In this document: piece by piece, positions 25,460 through 35,700 of the stretch | How positions within the stretch are numbered: the first letter of the stretch is position 1 | Layout: the number at the start of each line of letters is the position of its first letter | Source of the DNA: an uncultured Prevotellaceae bacterium | GTDB taxonomy: Bacteria > Bacteroidota > Bacteroidia > Bacteroidales > Bacteroidaceae | Direction: 5' to 3' | Length of the DNA stretch: 64,000 nt | NCBI GenBank assembly: GCA_900316445.1 | Contig: ONCZ01000020.1 | Coordinates: 17,438-81,437, forward strand | The notes under the pieces: generated by a model | Seen by the model: the letters and a program-made list of their open reading frames with translations, nothing else | Databases searched by the model: none | Told to the model about the DNA's origin: nothing | Made by a program: the position numbers and the translations under genes

Positions 25460-27391
25460 TTATTCAAATATGAGATGGCTGCCGTCGACCGTGAAGCGGA
25501 AGAACAGATTGCCATCGATAGGACTGATACCGAGGTAATCCTGATAATAGGTGTTACCATCGTTACCCTCCATGACGACCCTCACGTCGGCAGAGTCGCC
25601 ATGATTGGTGACAGCTACGTAGCACTTTGCCTCATCCATTGCCTGGAGCCATGCACCCCAGTCACTCTGGCCACCGCTGGTCGTCAGGTTCGGGTTATTT
25701 TCATAGCTTGCACCCCAACCGTAGTTGTCGGCACGAACCACAGCGTACTCTGTAGTACGGTCGCTGGTCAGAACTACACAGAAGTTGTTCCAATTGTTCT
25801 GCAGGTTGGTGAAGTTCTTGATACGTGTGGATACCGTCTGGTTGATGGGCACTTCGATGTCTACGGAGTGAGCACCCCAGAATCCGGTGGAGTTATCCTC
25901 GGCACCAACGACATCGTCGAACTCGATATGGCTGCCATCCACCGTGAAGCGGAAGAAGAAGTCGTTAGGATTGTCAACGGCGATGCCCTGATACATCTGC
26001 TGATAGACGACACCGTCGTTACCCTCCATAATAGCCACAACGTCTGCAGAACCGTCGCCATTGTTCGTGACATAGGTGGTCACCTTGGCACCGTCCATGG
26101 CAGCAAGCCATGCACCCCAGTCGCTCTGGCCACCGCTGGTCGTCAGGTTCGGGTTGTTATCATAACCAGCACCCCAACCATAGTTGTCGGCACGAACCAC
26201 TGCATACTCGGTATTGTCTGCCTTGCAGAGCACTACGACGAAGTTGTTCCAGTTGTTCTGACCATTGGTGTAGTTGGTGAATCTGCTGACGAAGGTCTCG
26301 CCCGGGTTCACCTTGATGTTGTCTGAGTGAGCACCCCAGAAGCCTGTAGAGTTGTCGGTAGCACCGATAGAAGTGTACATCTTATCGACAATGTCGAACT
26401 GTGCATAGGCGATGACGGGTGTAGCAGCCTCGCCCTTGAAGGTCTTGGCGTATGCAGCCACGAGGGTCTTCTGACCCAGATTATTCATATCGGGAATGAC
26501 CTCGATTGACAGTTCTTCGAACTTCACATCCTTCGATACGCCCTGCTCGAACTGTACCGTAGCCGTCACGTTGGCAAATGCCTCTTCGAACGTGACACCC
26601 TGAAGCACCTTCTTGGGCACGCCATTGAGCACCATTGACAACGGCAGTTTGTCTTCCTTAGAGGTATAGCCTCCGATAGGCTCGACGGTAGAACCGAGGA
26701 AGTTGATGCAAGAACCCTCAGGTACGAGGAAACAGCGGATGTTTGTATTGGCCTGATCGGCGTTGAGGTTATCCAATGGGGTCTTCTGGGTATAGGTCTT
26801 TGTCACAGTACCATTGGTCATCGTGACGATGAGACCACCCTCTGTGCGGTCAACAGTCAGCGTCACCTTACCACCGAGTTTGTCAACGCCTGGATCAGTA
26901 TCGGTCTCAAACGTCAGATCGCTCGACACAAGGTCGCGATTGATATAGTCACCCCACTCCGAGTTTCCACTCGGCTGATTATCGTAACGAATGGCTCCAT
27001 ACTCCCTATAGTTGGCTGCACCGCGATCCTCATCGTTACAGATGATCATGGCGTAGTTCTTATAGGTGTTGCTGGCTGCGGGATTAATGCTCAGGTTGAA
27101 CTGTGCAATCCATTTCCCACCTTCAGGAATCTGATAGTACTTGGAGAATGCTGCCCACCAGCCAGTGCTGAAATCAGGTGCACCAACGGTGTACACATCT
27201 TCGTGGAGGCCTTCGATTTCCTCCTCATCGCCCTGACTGGCTGCCTTGGCAGCGGCAATGGAGTCTGCCCTGCTTGAAAGCCATTCAGGCGAGTCAATGC
27301 TGTACAGGTCGCCTCCTTCACAACTCGTCAGAGTCATCAGACCAAGAGCTGCTACACAGAAAGCGGTTGCTATTTGATTGAGATATTTCAT
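25460..27391 (-). CDS. Surface glycan-binding lipoprotein with three related modules
   Basis: A 643-residue outer-membrane lipoprotein in the position of SusE/SGBP. Signal peptide ends in TLTSC, and the residues after the lipid Cys24 (EGGDLYS) fit a surface-export signal. Three related modules are visible: residues about 48-180 (TGWWAAFSKYYQIPEGGKW), about 355-500 and about 505-643. The last two share NSTGFWGAHS, QNNWNNF, EYAVVRADNYGWGA and NLTTSGGQSDWGAWL. A beta-sandwich segment with the KKVLQGVTFEEAF bacterial-Ig-like pattern separates the first module. The modules likely bind polysaccharide, inferred from the aromatic-rich repeats and locus context. The repeats are strikingly similar at DNA level too (25653-25742 against 26107-26200). 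Confidence 0.82.
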   Translation of the reverse strand: MKYLNQIATAFCVAALGLMTLTSCEGGDLYSIDSPEWLSSRADSIAAAKAASQGDEEEIEGLHEDVYTVGAPDFSTGWWAAFSKYYQIPEGGKWIAQFNLSINPAASNTYKNYAMIICNDEDRGAANYREYGAIRYDNQPSGNSEWGDYINRDLVSSDLTFETDTDPGVDKLGGKVTLTVDRTEGGLIVTMTNGTVTKTYTQKTPLDNLNADQANTNIRCFLVPEGSCINFLGSTVEPIGGYTSKEDKLPLSMVLNGVPKKVLQGVTFEEAFANVTATVQFEQGVSKDVKFEELSIEVIPDMNNLGQKTLVAAYAKTFKGEAATPVIAYAQFDIVDKMYTSIGATDNSTGFWGAHSDNIKVNPGETFVSRFTNYTNGQNNWNNFVVVLCKADNTEYAVVRADNYGWGAGYDNNPNLTTSGGQSDWGAWLAAMDGAKVTTYVTNNGDGSADVVAIMEGNDGVVYQQMYQGIAVDNPNDFFFRFTVDGSHIEFDDVVGAEDNSTGFWGAHSVDIEVPINQTVSTRIKNFTNLQNNWNNFCVVLTSDRTTEYAVVRADNYGWGASYENNPNLTTSGGQSDWGAWLQAMDEAKCYVAVTNHGDSADVRVVMEGNDGNTYYQDYLGISPIDGNLFFRFTVDGSHLIFE

Positions 27392-27444
27392 AACCTATTA
27401 TTCTTTAATTGTTGAATTTCATCATTCTTTAATATTACAACGAC

Positions 27445-29208
27445 TCAGAGTTTCACGACAGGGTGTACAGAACCGTAGAGCTTGCTTGCGTTGCTCTCGC
27501 TAGTGTTAGCGGAGTTACCCACAAGGTTGGGGTTGTCGTTGAGTGTACCCTGATAGATGGGGAAGAACTCATGCCCGGCAATCCAGTTGTCGAAAGAGCT
27601 CTTGCTGCATGTGCTGTAATCCACAGGATCCTTCGGGGTGAAGTCGATAAGACCGTTGCCATAGTTGGCCTTCGTCCAGAAGTTCACTGCACCGTGTTCC
27701 TTGAGCTGCTGTAGGCGGCCGTTGTCATAGAAGAATCCCCAACGGATAAGGTCGAAGCCGCGACCAAACTCACAGCCGAACTCCTTCGGACGCTCCACAT
27801 TGGCGATCTGCTCGAAGAGCTTGTCGGCAGAATTGAAGTCAGATAGCTTCAGGTCGGCCAGACCGGCACGCTGACGCACCTGGTTGATCCAGTCGATAGC
27901 CTGCTGGGTAGGACCGTTCACCTCGTTCTCGCACTCTGCGGCACGGAGCAGCACGTCAGAATAGCGCATAATGCGCAGGTTGACACCGTCGTGCAGACCT
28001 GTCACCACCTTATCGTAAAGACCGGTGCGGAGGTTGGTGTGCTTGGCAACGGGCAGACCACCGAAGTTATTGTTGGTCACTACAGGAATATCTGCGTTTG
28101 TCCACTCGTCTGTCTGCTTGATGGTGTAGATCTTGTTGCCATATTCAAAGCCGTCCCATTCGGGCTCGTAGGTGCCAATAGTCCAGTAGAGGCGTGGGTC
28201 GAGCGAGCCGCTGGTGGTGCGCTCAGCCTTGAACAGGTTGTAGAGCCAAGGTGATGCAGAGAGGTCTGCCCATCCACCGCAGTCGCCAGGACCGAAGTTA
28301 CTCTCGATGGCCGAACCCTGCGTAGCGTTCGGGCTGGTGTTCACTGGTGTCCACTCATCGTCAACACCCTGTGAGCCATAGTCCAGGAACTGTACCTCGA
28401 AGAGGCTCTCCTCGTTGTTCTCATACTTTGAGCCCTCACGGAAGTTGTCACCATAGTTGGCCATCAGCCGATAAGTACCATACCTGCCATTGATGATATC
28501 CTTCAGCACGGTGAGTGCCTCGCTGTACTTATGACGCATCATCAGAGCGCGGGCATAGAAGCCGGCAGCAGCACCGCAGGTGGCACGGCCCTGAGCCCAC
28601 TGACCACCGATGTCGCGCGAAGGCAACATATCCATAGCCTCACGGAAGTCCTTCTCTACCTGATCCCACACCTCGTCGTAAGAGCTGTTGGGAACATAGA
28701 GCCCCGTGAGTGTCTCATACACGCTGTAATCGGTGATGAGCATCGGGTTCTGATAATATCCGGCGAGAACGTAGTACGAAAGGCCGCGGATGAACAATGC
28801 CTGACCCTTAATGCGCTTGTACGTGTCAGTGAGACTGGCATCGTCCTCGAGCTTTGAGGTGATGAAGTTACAAACCTTAATGGTATAGTACCAATCGCGC
28901 CAAGGCCACTGGCCAATCTCGTCAGTAAAGGCGACGTTCAGATCGTCGTAAGGCATATACCACACCTGTGAGGAGTTCCACACCTCATCACCGCGGCACA
29001 CATCGAGCATATAGCCAACACGGGCGAAAGTGCCTTCCATACGGATATGGTTGTAGCAGGCAATCACACTTTCATCCAGGTCAGAGACATCCTGACCGAA
29101 GATGTCCGTCGTCTGCTGGTTGGGATTCATCACGTCCAACTTACTCTCGCACGACGTGAGTGTGCCGAGGCCTAACAGAAGGGCGAAGGAAATTTTATGT
29201 AGTTTCAT
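27445..29208 (-). CDS. SusD/RagB family nutrient-binding lipoprotein
   Basis: A 587-residue outer-membrane lipoprotein that forms the lid on the adjacent SusC channel. Lipoprotein signal MKLHKISFALLLGLGTLTSC followed by ESKLDVMNPNQ, then the N-terminal TPR-like helices (FIRGLSYYVLAGYYQNPML, CGAAAGFYARALMMRHKYSEAL) and the C-terminal segment NDNPNLVGN with the usual ending. Lies 54 bp downstream of susC; that gap consists largely of a degenerate AT-rich array. Substrate likely arabinan-type glycan from the linked GH43 genes. Confidence 0.94.
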   Translation of the reverse strand: MKLHKISFALLLGLGTLTSCESKLDVMNPNQQTTDIFGQDVSDLDESVIACYNHIRMEGTFARVGYMLDVCRGDEVWNSSQVWYMPYDDLNVAFTDEIGQWPWRDWYYTIKVCNFITSKLEDDASLTDTYKRIKGQALFIRGLSYYVLAGYYQNPMLITDYSVYETLTGLYVPNSSYDEVWDQVEKDFREAMDMLPSRDIGGQWAQGRATCGAAAGFYARALMMRHKYSEALTVLKDIINGRYGTYRLMANYGDNFREGSKYENNEESLFEVQFLDYGSQGVDDEWTPVNTSPNATQGSAIESNFGPGDCGGWADLSASPWLYNLFKAERTTSGSLDPRLYWTIGTYEPEWDGFEYGNKIYTIKQTDEWTNADIPVVTNNNFGGLPVAKHTNLRTGLYDKVVTGLHDGVNLRIMRYSDVLLRAAECENEVNGPTQQAIDWINQVRQRAGLADLKLSDFNSADKLFEQIANVERPKEFGCEFGRGFDLIRWGFFYDNGRLQQLKEHGAVNFWTKANYGNGLIDFTPKDPVDYSTCSKSSFDNWIAGHEFFPIYQGTLNDNPNLVGNSANTSESNASKLYGSVHPVVKL

Positions 29209-29215
29209 ATCTTTA

Positions 29216-29262
29216 TTTCAATTTTCAATTATCAACTTTCAATTTTCGACTTTCAACTCCCC
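29216..29262. repeat. Degenerate array between susC and susD
   Basis: About five copies of an 8-9 bp TTCAATTTTCAA/TTTCAACT-like unit filling the gap. A related array precedes the second-locus susE at 43350-43389. Confidence 0.72.
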
Positions 29263-32200
29263 TTAAAAGGTGAAGTTCAGACCAGCCATGAAGCTACGCG
29301 GTGTAGGATAAGAACAGTAGTTGTAGCCAGGAGAGAACGTACCACCGGCGAAGTCCACGTTGTAACCCTTATAGCCAGAGATGGTGAGGAGGTTCTGTGC
29401 CGCAACATAGACGCGGACACCCGATACGTAGTTGCCGAACCACTTGTTAGGCAGGTTGCAGCCCAGTTCTACGTTAGCAATCTTCCAATAGGAAGCGTTC
29501 TGAATCTGACGGCTGCTAAACAGGTCGTTCCAAGCCAGTGTAGCACTATTCGAAAGATAAGTGCGGGGGATGCTGCTCACATAAGTCGAGCCATCCCACT
29601 TGTTGGCATCGAGAATGGCCACATCCTTGTTGCCATAGCCGTAGCTGGAGTTCAGCGTGTTGTAGAGGAAGTCTGTCACATGGTAGCCGAAGGCACCAAA
29701 GGTGGAGATGCTCAGGTCGAACATGCCGTACTCAAGGTGTGCGCTCAGACCGAAGTTCACAGCGGGCAGTCCACTGCCGAGCACCGTCTGGTCGTCGCCG
29801 TTCACTTGTCCGTCGCCGTTCATGTCGGCATAAAAACAGTCACCGACATTTGCACCATCCTGATATGACCAGGTTCCGGGCTCATCCTTGATATTAGGGA
29901 CATAGCTGGGATCAGCAGTGGCTTTCTGCTGCTCAAACGCATTGTGAACAAGACGTGCTTCTTCATTTATTTTATCCAGCTGTTCCTGTGTGCGGATGAT
30001 ACCCAGATAGTTCCAGCCATAGAAGCGTCCTACCTCTTGGCCTACCTCAGTGATATAGGCGCCAGATATGTATCTCTCTTCACCGAATCCGAGTGATGTC
30101 ACCTCGTTCTTCAGGGTACTGAGGTTGGCACTGATCTGGTGCTTCAGCTTGTGGTCGTTGTTGCGATAGGTCACCGAGAACTCGAAACCACTGTTCTCCA
30201 GCGAGGCGGCGTTCATGGTCACCGTGGTATTGCTCACACCTGCACTGGCAGGCACGGGTACTGCATAGAGCAGATCCTGTGACTTGTTCTTGTACCACTC
30301 AGCGGTGAACTCGATACGGTTGTTGAAGAAAGCCAGGTCGAGACCGATGTTATAGGTCTTTCTCTTCTCCCATGTCAGGTCCTCGTTGACGAAGGTCGAG
30401 ATGGCAGAACCAGTAACGGGCTGGTTGCCGAAACTATAAGTCATGTTGTTACGCAGCATCGTAGCCTGGATAGCATAGTCTGCCACAGAAGCCTCATTAC
30501 CGAGTTCACCATAGCTGGCACGGAGCTTGAACATGTTCACGATGTTGCGGTCGATGGGATAGAACTTCTCCTTGTCGAAGCGCCAGCCCAACGAGAATGA
30601 AGTGAAGGTGTCCCAGCGCTTGTCTGGCGTCAGACGAGAACTGCCGTCACGACGGACGATGGCAGAGAGCAGGTACTTCCCGTCGAAGTCGTAGTTCAGA
30701 CGGGCGAGATAAGAAGCCAGCGTATGCTTGGCCTCAAAGCTGCTGGCATTCCAGTCGCTGGCGTTCTGCAGCTGCAGGAAGTAAGGCTGTGAGAGGTTGA
30801 TGCCGGTGGCACTCATCGTAGAGGTATTCTCCTCCTCGTAGGTCTGACCGACCACGAGGTTAGCATGGTGCAGACCCATAGTACCGTCCCAAGTCAGCGT
30901 ATTCTCGATCAGGGCGTCGGTGTATTTACGGTGAGCCTTGGTCAGGCGCTCGTTCTCCTTGGCCAGGTATACACGGTTACTCTGAATCCAGGCGGGGATC
31001 CAGTCACGGTCTGTGGCACTGGTCGTGCTATAAGAGAGGTTGATTTTATAGGTCAGTGAGTGGTTCTTGCTCTCCACACCCACCATCTTCAGCAGGTCAA
31101 CGTCGGCAGAACCCGTTCCCACGAAGCGGTCTACGATAGTCTTATTCGATAGCAGATTGTTCACCAGAAGCGGGTTCATGGCAGAGATGTCACCGTGAAC
31201 GGTGTCGTAATACACGCCGTAGCCATAGGCATCGTATTTCCAGCCACTGGCCGAACCTACCATATCGTCGAGCACCCATGTCGACTCGTCATAAGCCTTG
31301 ATAGTAGGTTGCATGGTAAGCACACCACGGAGCACATTACCCAAGTTACCATAGAGACCCTGAATGTAACGGTCATCATTGCCGATTGACATCACGTTCT
31401 GGTCAGAGTGCGAATAGACGAGGCTGGTGCGGAACTTTACGAACTTCGTGTCCATCGTGTTGTTCACACGGGCTGTATAACGCCTGAAGTCAGGACCCGA
31501 TCCCTCGATGGTACCCTTCTGGTCGTAGTAGTCAAGACCAATATTATAAGTATTGTGTGCACCACCACCGCTCAGATTCACGTTGTGGTTCTGACGGATA
31601 CCCGTCTTGAAAGCCTCTTTGAACCAGTCAGTATTCGTATTGTCACGGAAGCGATAGACACCGTCGCCGTCCAGGCTGTAGCCGCCAGGAAGGGGCGTGT
31701 TCGAGTTGGCTGCGGCAATGCCGAGATAGTTACTATACTGATCGGCATTCATCAGGTCGTAGTGGGTGTTCGAGACAACGTCCATACCGACGTAGCCCTT
31801 ATAGTCAACCTTCAGCGGCTGGTCCTTCTGTCCACCCTTAGTCGTGATGATCACCACACCGTTTGCAGCACGAGAACCATAGATAGCACCGGCAGAAGCA
31901 TCCTTCAGCACCTGGATGGTCTCGATATCGTTCGGAGAGAAGTCACGGATAGAAGTACCCATAGGCACGCCATCAATCACATAAAGGGGAGCCTGGTTAC
32001 CGTTCAAGGTACCGATACCACGGATACGCACCGTCGGGTCTGCACCGGGCTGACCGTCAGATGTAATAGACACACCTGCCACCTTACCTTCAAGCATGGT
32101 AGAGATGTTTGAGTTGGATACGCGCTTCAGTTCATCGGCATTCACGATAGACACAGAACCCGTCAGGTCGGCCTTCTTCTGAACACCATAACCCACGACA

Positions 32201-32553
32201 ACCACCTGATCAAGCATCATGGCGTCTGACTCAAGTTCAATAGTATTAAGGTTCGCGCGCCCACGTACGGCAATCTCGCGATCCTTGTAACCTACATAGC
32301 TTACCAGAAGGGTAGCGTTAGAAGGAGCATCCAACTCGAAGTTTCCATCGAAGTCGGTCACAACACCGCTCTGCACACCCTTCACGCGGACGGTTGCGCC
32401 AATGAGCGGCTCTCCACTTTGATCAACGACCTGGCCATTCACTTTGATGGTCTGGTCTTGCTGCACTGATGCTTTTGCGGTCGCTGGACAGAAGGAAAGA
32501 CCTCCCAAAACGCCTAACATTAGCATCACAGAGAATAATACTTGTTTTCTCAT
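29263..32553 (-). CDS. SusC/RagA family TonB-dependent transporter (GH43 locus)
   Basis: A 1096-residue outer-membrane active transporter. Order: signal peptide, carboxypeptidase-regulatory-like domain (VNGQVVDQSGEPLIGATVRVKG, residues about 38-110), TonB-dependent plug (VVVGYGVQKKADLTGSVSIVN, then IRIRGIGTLNGNQAPLYVIDGVP and LKDASAGAIYGSRAANGVVIITTK), and a 22-strand barrel ending in GLNFTF. Complete and of normal length. Promoter TACTTTTG at 32605-32612 and tandem operator-like repeats lie just upstream, adjacent to the regulator gene. Imports oligosaccharides across the outer membrane together with SusD. Confidence 0.96.
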   Translation of the reverse strand: MRKQVLFSVMLMLGVLGGLSFCPATAKASVQQDQTIKVNGQVVDQSGEPLIGATVRVKGVQSGVVTDFDGNFELDAPSNATLLVSYVGYKDREIAVRGRANLNTIELESDAMMLDQVVVVGYGVQKKADLTGSVSIVNADELKRVSNSNISTMLEGKVAGVSITSDGQPGADPTVRIRGIGTLNGNQAPLYVIDGVPMGTSIRDFSPNDIETIQVLKDASAGAIYGSRAANGVVIITTKGGQKDQPLKVDYKGYVGMDVVSNTHYDLMNADQYSNYLGIAAANSNTPLPGGYSLDGDGVYRFRDNTNTDWFKEAFKTGIRQNHNVNLSGGGAHNTYNIGLDYYDQKGTIEGSGPDFRRYTARVNNTMDTKFVKFRTSLVYSHSDQNVMSIGNDDRYIQGLYGNLGNVLRGVLTMQPTIKAYDESTWVLDDMVGSASGWKYDAYGYGVYYDTVHGDISAMNPLLVNNLLSNKTIVDRFVGTGSADVDLLKMVGVESKNHSLTYKINLSYSTTSATDRDWIPAWIQSNRVYLAKENERLTKAHRKYTDALIENTLTWDGTMGLHHANLVVGQTYEEENTSTMSATGINLSQPYFLQLQNASDWNASSFEAKHTLASYLARLNYDFDGKYLLSAIVRRDGSSRLTPDKRWDTFTSFSLGWRFDKEKFYPIDRNIVNMFKLRASYGELGNEASVADYAIQATMLRNNMTYSFGNQPVTGSAISTFVNEDLTWEKRKTYNIGLDLAFFNNRIEFTAEWYKNKSQDLLYAVPVPASAGVSNTTVTMNAASLENSGFEFSVTYRNNDHKLKHQISANLSTLKNEVTSLGFGEERYISGAYITEVGQEVGRFYGWNYLGIIRTQEQLDKINEEARLVHNAFEQQKATADPSYVPNIKDEPGTWSYQDGANVGDCFYADMNGDGQVNGDDQTVLGSGLPAVNFGLSAHLEYGMFDLSISTFGAFGYHVTDFLYNTLNSSYGYGNKDVAILDANKWDGSTYVSSIPRTYLSNSATLAWNDLFSSRQIQNASYWKIANVELGCNLPNKWFGNYVSGVRVYVAAQNLLTISGYKGYNVDFAGGTFSPGYNYCSYPTPRSFMAGLNFTF

Positions 32554-32604
32554 TTGCTTTTGGTTTTAAATTTACAAAATTGATTTAATGAATGAAATTT
32601 TTCG

Positions 32605-32612
32605 CAAAAGTA
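32605..32612 (-). promoter_or_regulatory. Promoter -7 element of the GH43-locus susC
   Basis: TACTTTTG on the minus strand (consensus TAnnTTTG), about 52 bp before the susC start; a CTTG lies about 19-20 bp further upstream as a possible -33. Confidence 0.68.
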
Positions 32613-32631
32613 ACACCCTTTGACATAAATC

Positions 32632-32722
32632 AAGTGGATAAAACGATTTATAAGGTGGACAAAACGAATGAAGGATGAAAATTTGTTTATTTTCGCCCTT
32701 TTTAAGTACGTTTTATCCACTT
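32632..32722 (-). promoter_or_regulatory. Operator candidate: two direct repeats 21 bp apart plus an inverted copy
   Basis: AAGTGGATAAAACGA at 32632-32646 and AGGTGGACAAAACGA at 32653-32667 match at 13 of 15 positions with exactly 21-bp spacing. A third copy at 32709-32722 is inverted and identical over 14 bp to the first; it overlaps the stop codon of the regulator gene. The first copy touches the -33 region of the susC promoter. Two direct repeats two helical turns apart fit an AraC-type activator. Confidence 0.72.
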
Positions 32723-35700
32723 ATTCACCTATAAAGGCACTTGGACTCATGCCAAACATCTTCGCGAAACAACGCGTGAAGTATTTCGGATCGTTGAACC
32801 CTACCTTATAGGCTATTTCGGTAATATTGCGGTTTCCGGTCTTCGCAGAGAGCAGTTCCTTGGCCATGTTCAGGCGGTAGTTACGAATGAACTGTCCGGC
32901 TGGCACGCCCACCTCCGCATTCAGGTGCTTGCTGGCCACCGTACGGCTCATGCCAAGGGCGTCGCAGAACTCCTGCACGCCAAACTCGGAGTTCATATAG
33001 TTGGCTTCCATAATCTCCATCACACGCTCCATAAACGGTTTCGTGCGTTTGAGCACCTCCTCCTTGTCGGCCTCCACACTCTTCGTCACACTGTGGCGGT
33101 AACGCTGCTGGTTGTCGAGGATGTTCTGGATACGGGTCTGCAACTGTGCAGGATCTTCCGACTCCTCCAGTACACGGCGGATAGGATTAAGCAGTTCTTC
33201 GGCCTCCAACCGTTTCAGACGGGCTACCCACCTATTATATATATAGAACACGAGGACTACGAAGAAAATGCCCAGCAAAGAACGGAACCACCAGCTATTC
33301 CAAAAAGCAGGACTGACGTTCACCTCGATGGAAGCTATTTCCGACTGGTCGGCTGACAAAGATGACACATATTTCACCTCGAAGATATAATGACCGGCAG
33401 GCAAAGCACTATAGCGTACGGAGTGCTCTCCCAGTTTGAGCGGCGTCCATTCGTCCTCAAGGCCTTTCATCCTGTAACTGAACATAGCCTGCGCCTCGTT
33501 TCCATAATCCAAGGCAGAGAAGGCGATGGAGAATGATCGGTTACCCTCACGCAACTGAATGGATTTGGCAATCGAGATGTCTTCCGACAAATACTCACTG
33601 CCAGCAGTGACATCCTGATTATCCACGATGAGGTGGGTAAACACAAGCTGACCATTCGCCTTAGCCTCTGTATTCTCACCCAATACCTCTATCAGTCCTC
33701 CCTCGCTGCCGAGATAGATGACACCAGAAGCGTCCCGAGCCGCAGAATTCCAATAGAAATGATGATTGACCAGACCTTCACTCTCGAAATAGTTGGAGAA
33801 GACATGCGTCTTCGGATCATAAACCGACAGACCATTCTGGGTCGTTACCCATAAGCGTCCATTAACATCCTCAACGATACCCTTGACACCGCCAAAGGCC
33901 AGACCGTCTTCTGTTGTCAAAGCCTCAAAGACATCTTCTCTCCTTTTCTCCTTCTCTCCTTCCCTCCTTCTATATAGTCCGTATCCGTTACTACCCAGCC
34001 AAAGCGTACCATCATGCGCCAGACAGAAGGAGGATATCTTATCTACGATACGTGAATTGGGATCGTCCAGCTTGTGGGAGATCAGTTCATGCTTAAAGGG
34101 TCTGTGCCCCTGGCGTCCAGAGTTGAGATCCACCTTGATCAAGCCCTGCATACAGCCCATCCACAGGAAACCATCATGGTCGATGATGGCACCGATATTT
34201 CCCGTCAGACTGCGGCATCCCTCAAACGGTTCCTCTATCACATGCGACTTGAAATCATAGAAATACAATCCAGCATTACTGCCTATCCACAAGCCGTCGT
34301 TTATAGAATCAACAGCCAGCGCACCTACAAAGCCCGTACGCCACAGATATTCTCCCTGAAGTTCCAGACGGGAGATGTGATGAACTCCCTGTCTTTCAGT
34401 CTGGCAGACTCCTCCTCCCCACGTGCCTATCCAGAGCTTGCCGTGATGATCGGCAGCAAGCGCCGAGACACTATTATGGGATAAGCCAGAATTAGCTGTT
34501 GTGTAATGGATAAAGTCGGCAGTGCCTTTCTCACGAAGGTTCAGGCCTCCTTCTACCGTTCCCACCCATAACCGTCCGTCCGGCTCAACCAACATGGCAT
34601 TCACGGGGTTGGGAGAGAGGGAACGAGGGTCACTGGTATGAACGGAGTTCCGCAGCAGCAGGCGTTGCGGTGCCAGACAAGCAATACCGCCTGACTCTGT
34701 ACCAATCCAGATATGACCTTGATAGACACGGATACAATGAACGAAATCGCTCTTCAGCGGAACAGGGCTCTCCGTAGTCCAAGCCGTGAAACTGTCCGTC
34801 TGATCATCGTAGATATTGACACCACACAGAGAGCCAACCAACAAGCGATTGTCGGACGTGACAGCCAGACTCGACAGAAACACATGAGACAGGGATCCCG
34901 GAGCAGTGGAATGATGGTACTCTGCCAACTTCTGCAGATAGGGGTCATAACGGAATAATCCCTGATTGGTAGTGATCCAGACAACATTGTTACGTTTCAG
35001 AATGTCAGTGATGTAATGTTCCTGAAGGGGTTTCAGCAATGCGGATATTTCCTCCCGTACCAGCTTCCCGCCTTTTTCCACCAACCGATAAAGCCCGCCG
35101 TCAATACCAATCCACGGTTTACCATTTCCATCAACATCACAGATGGCAATGTCGAGCATCCTCCAAGGGTGGGGATAGTTGTAAATATGATCAGGCTGTC
35201 CCTGAGCATCGAATGTGATGAGAGAGACCTGACGGTCATTGACTACCCAAATGTGCCCCATTGCATCACGATAGCACTTCATGGAAGGAAAAGTCAGCAA
35301 CTCTCGCAGACCCGGATGGTCAGGTACAACGGCTCTCATCGTTTTCAGGTCGATGATATTGATACCCTCGTCGAAAGCTACCCAGAGCCTGTGGAAGTCG
35401 TCCTCGGCAATACTGCGGCATGACTTACTGTTCAGGTCAAGTCTGGGCTCCATGACGCCATAACCGTCGTAGCGGACTAAACCACCACCATACGTCGAGA
35501 TCCAAAGAAAGCCACTGGAGTCCTTGAAGATGTCGTTGACATGATTATGGGGAAGACCATTGCTCAGGTCCAGATAGGTGAGGTTGTACCGCTCCGTCAG
35601 GAAATTAGCAGCGCGGGTATCGATATCGAGGAAGGAGGAAGGAGGAAAGAGGAAGGAGATATGCATAGCGAAAAGGAGCAATGCCACTCTCCGCCACCAA

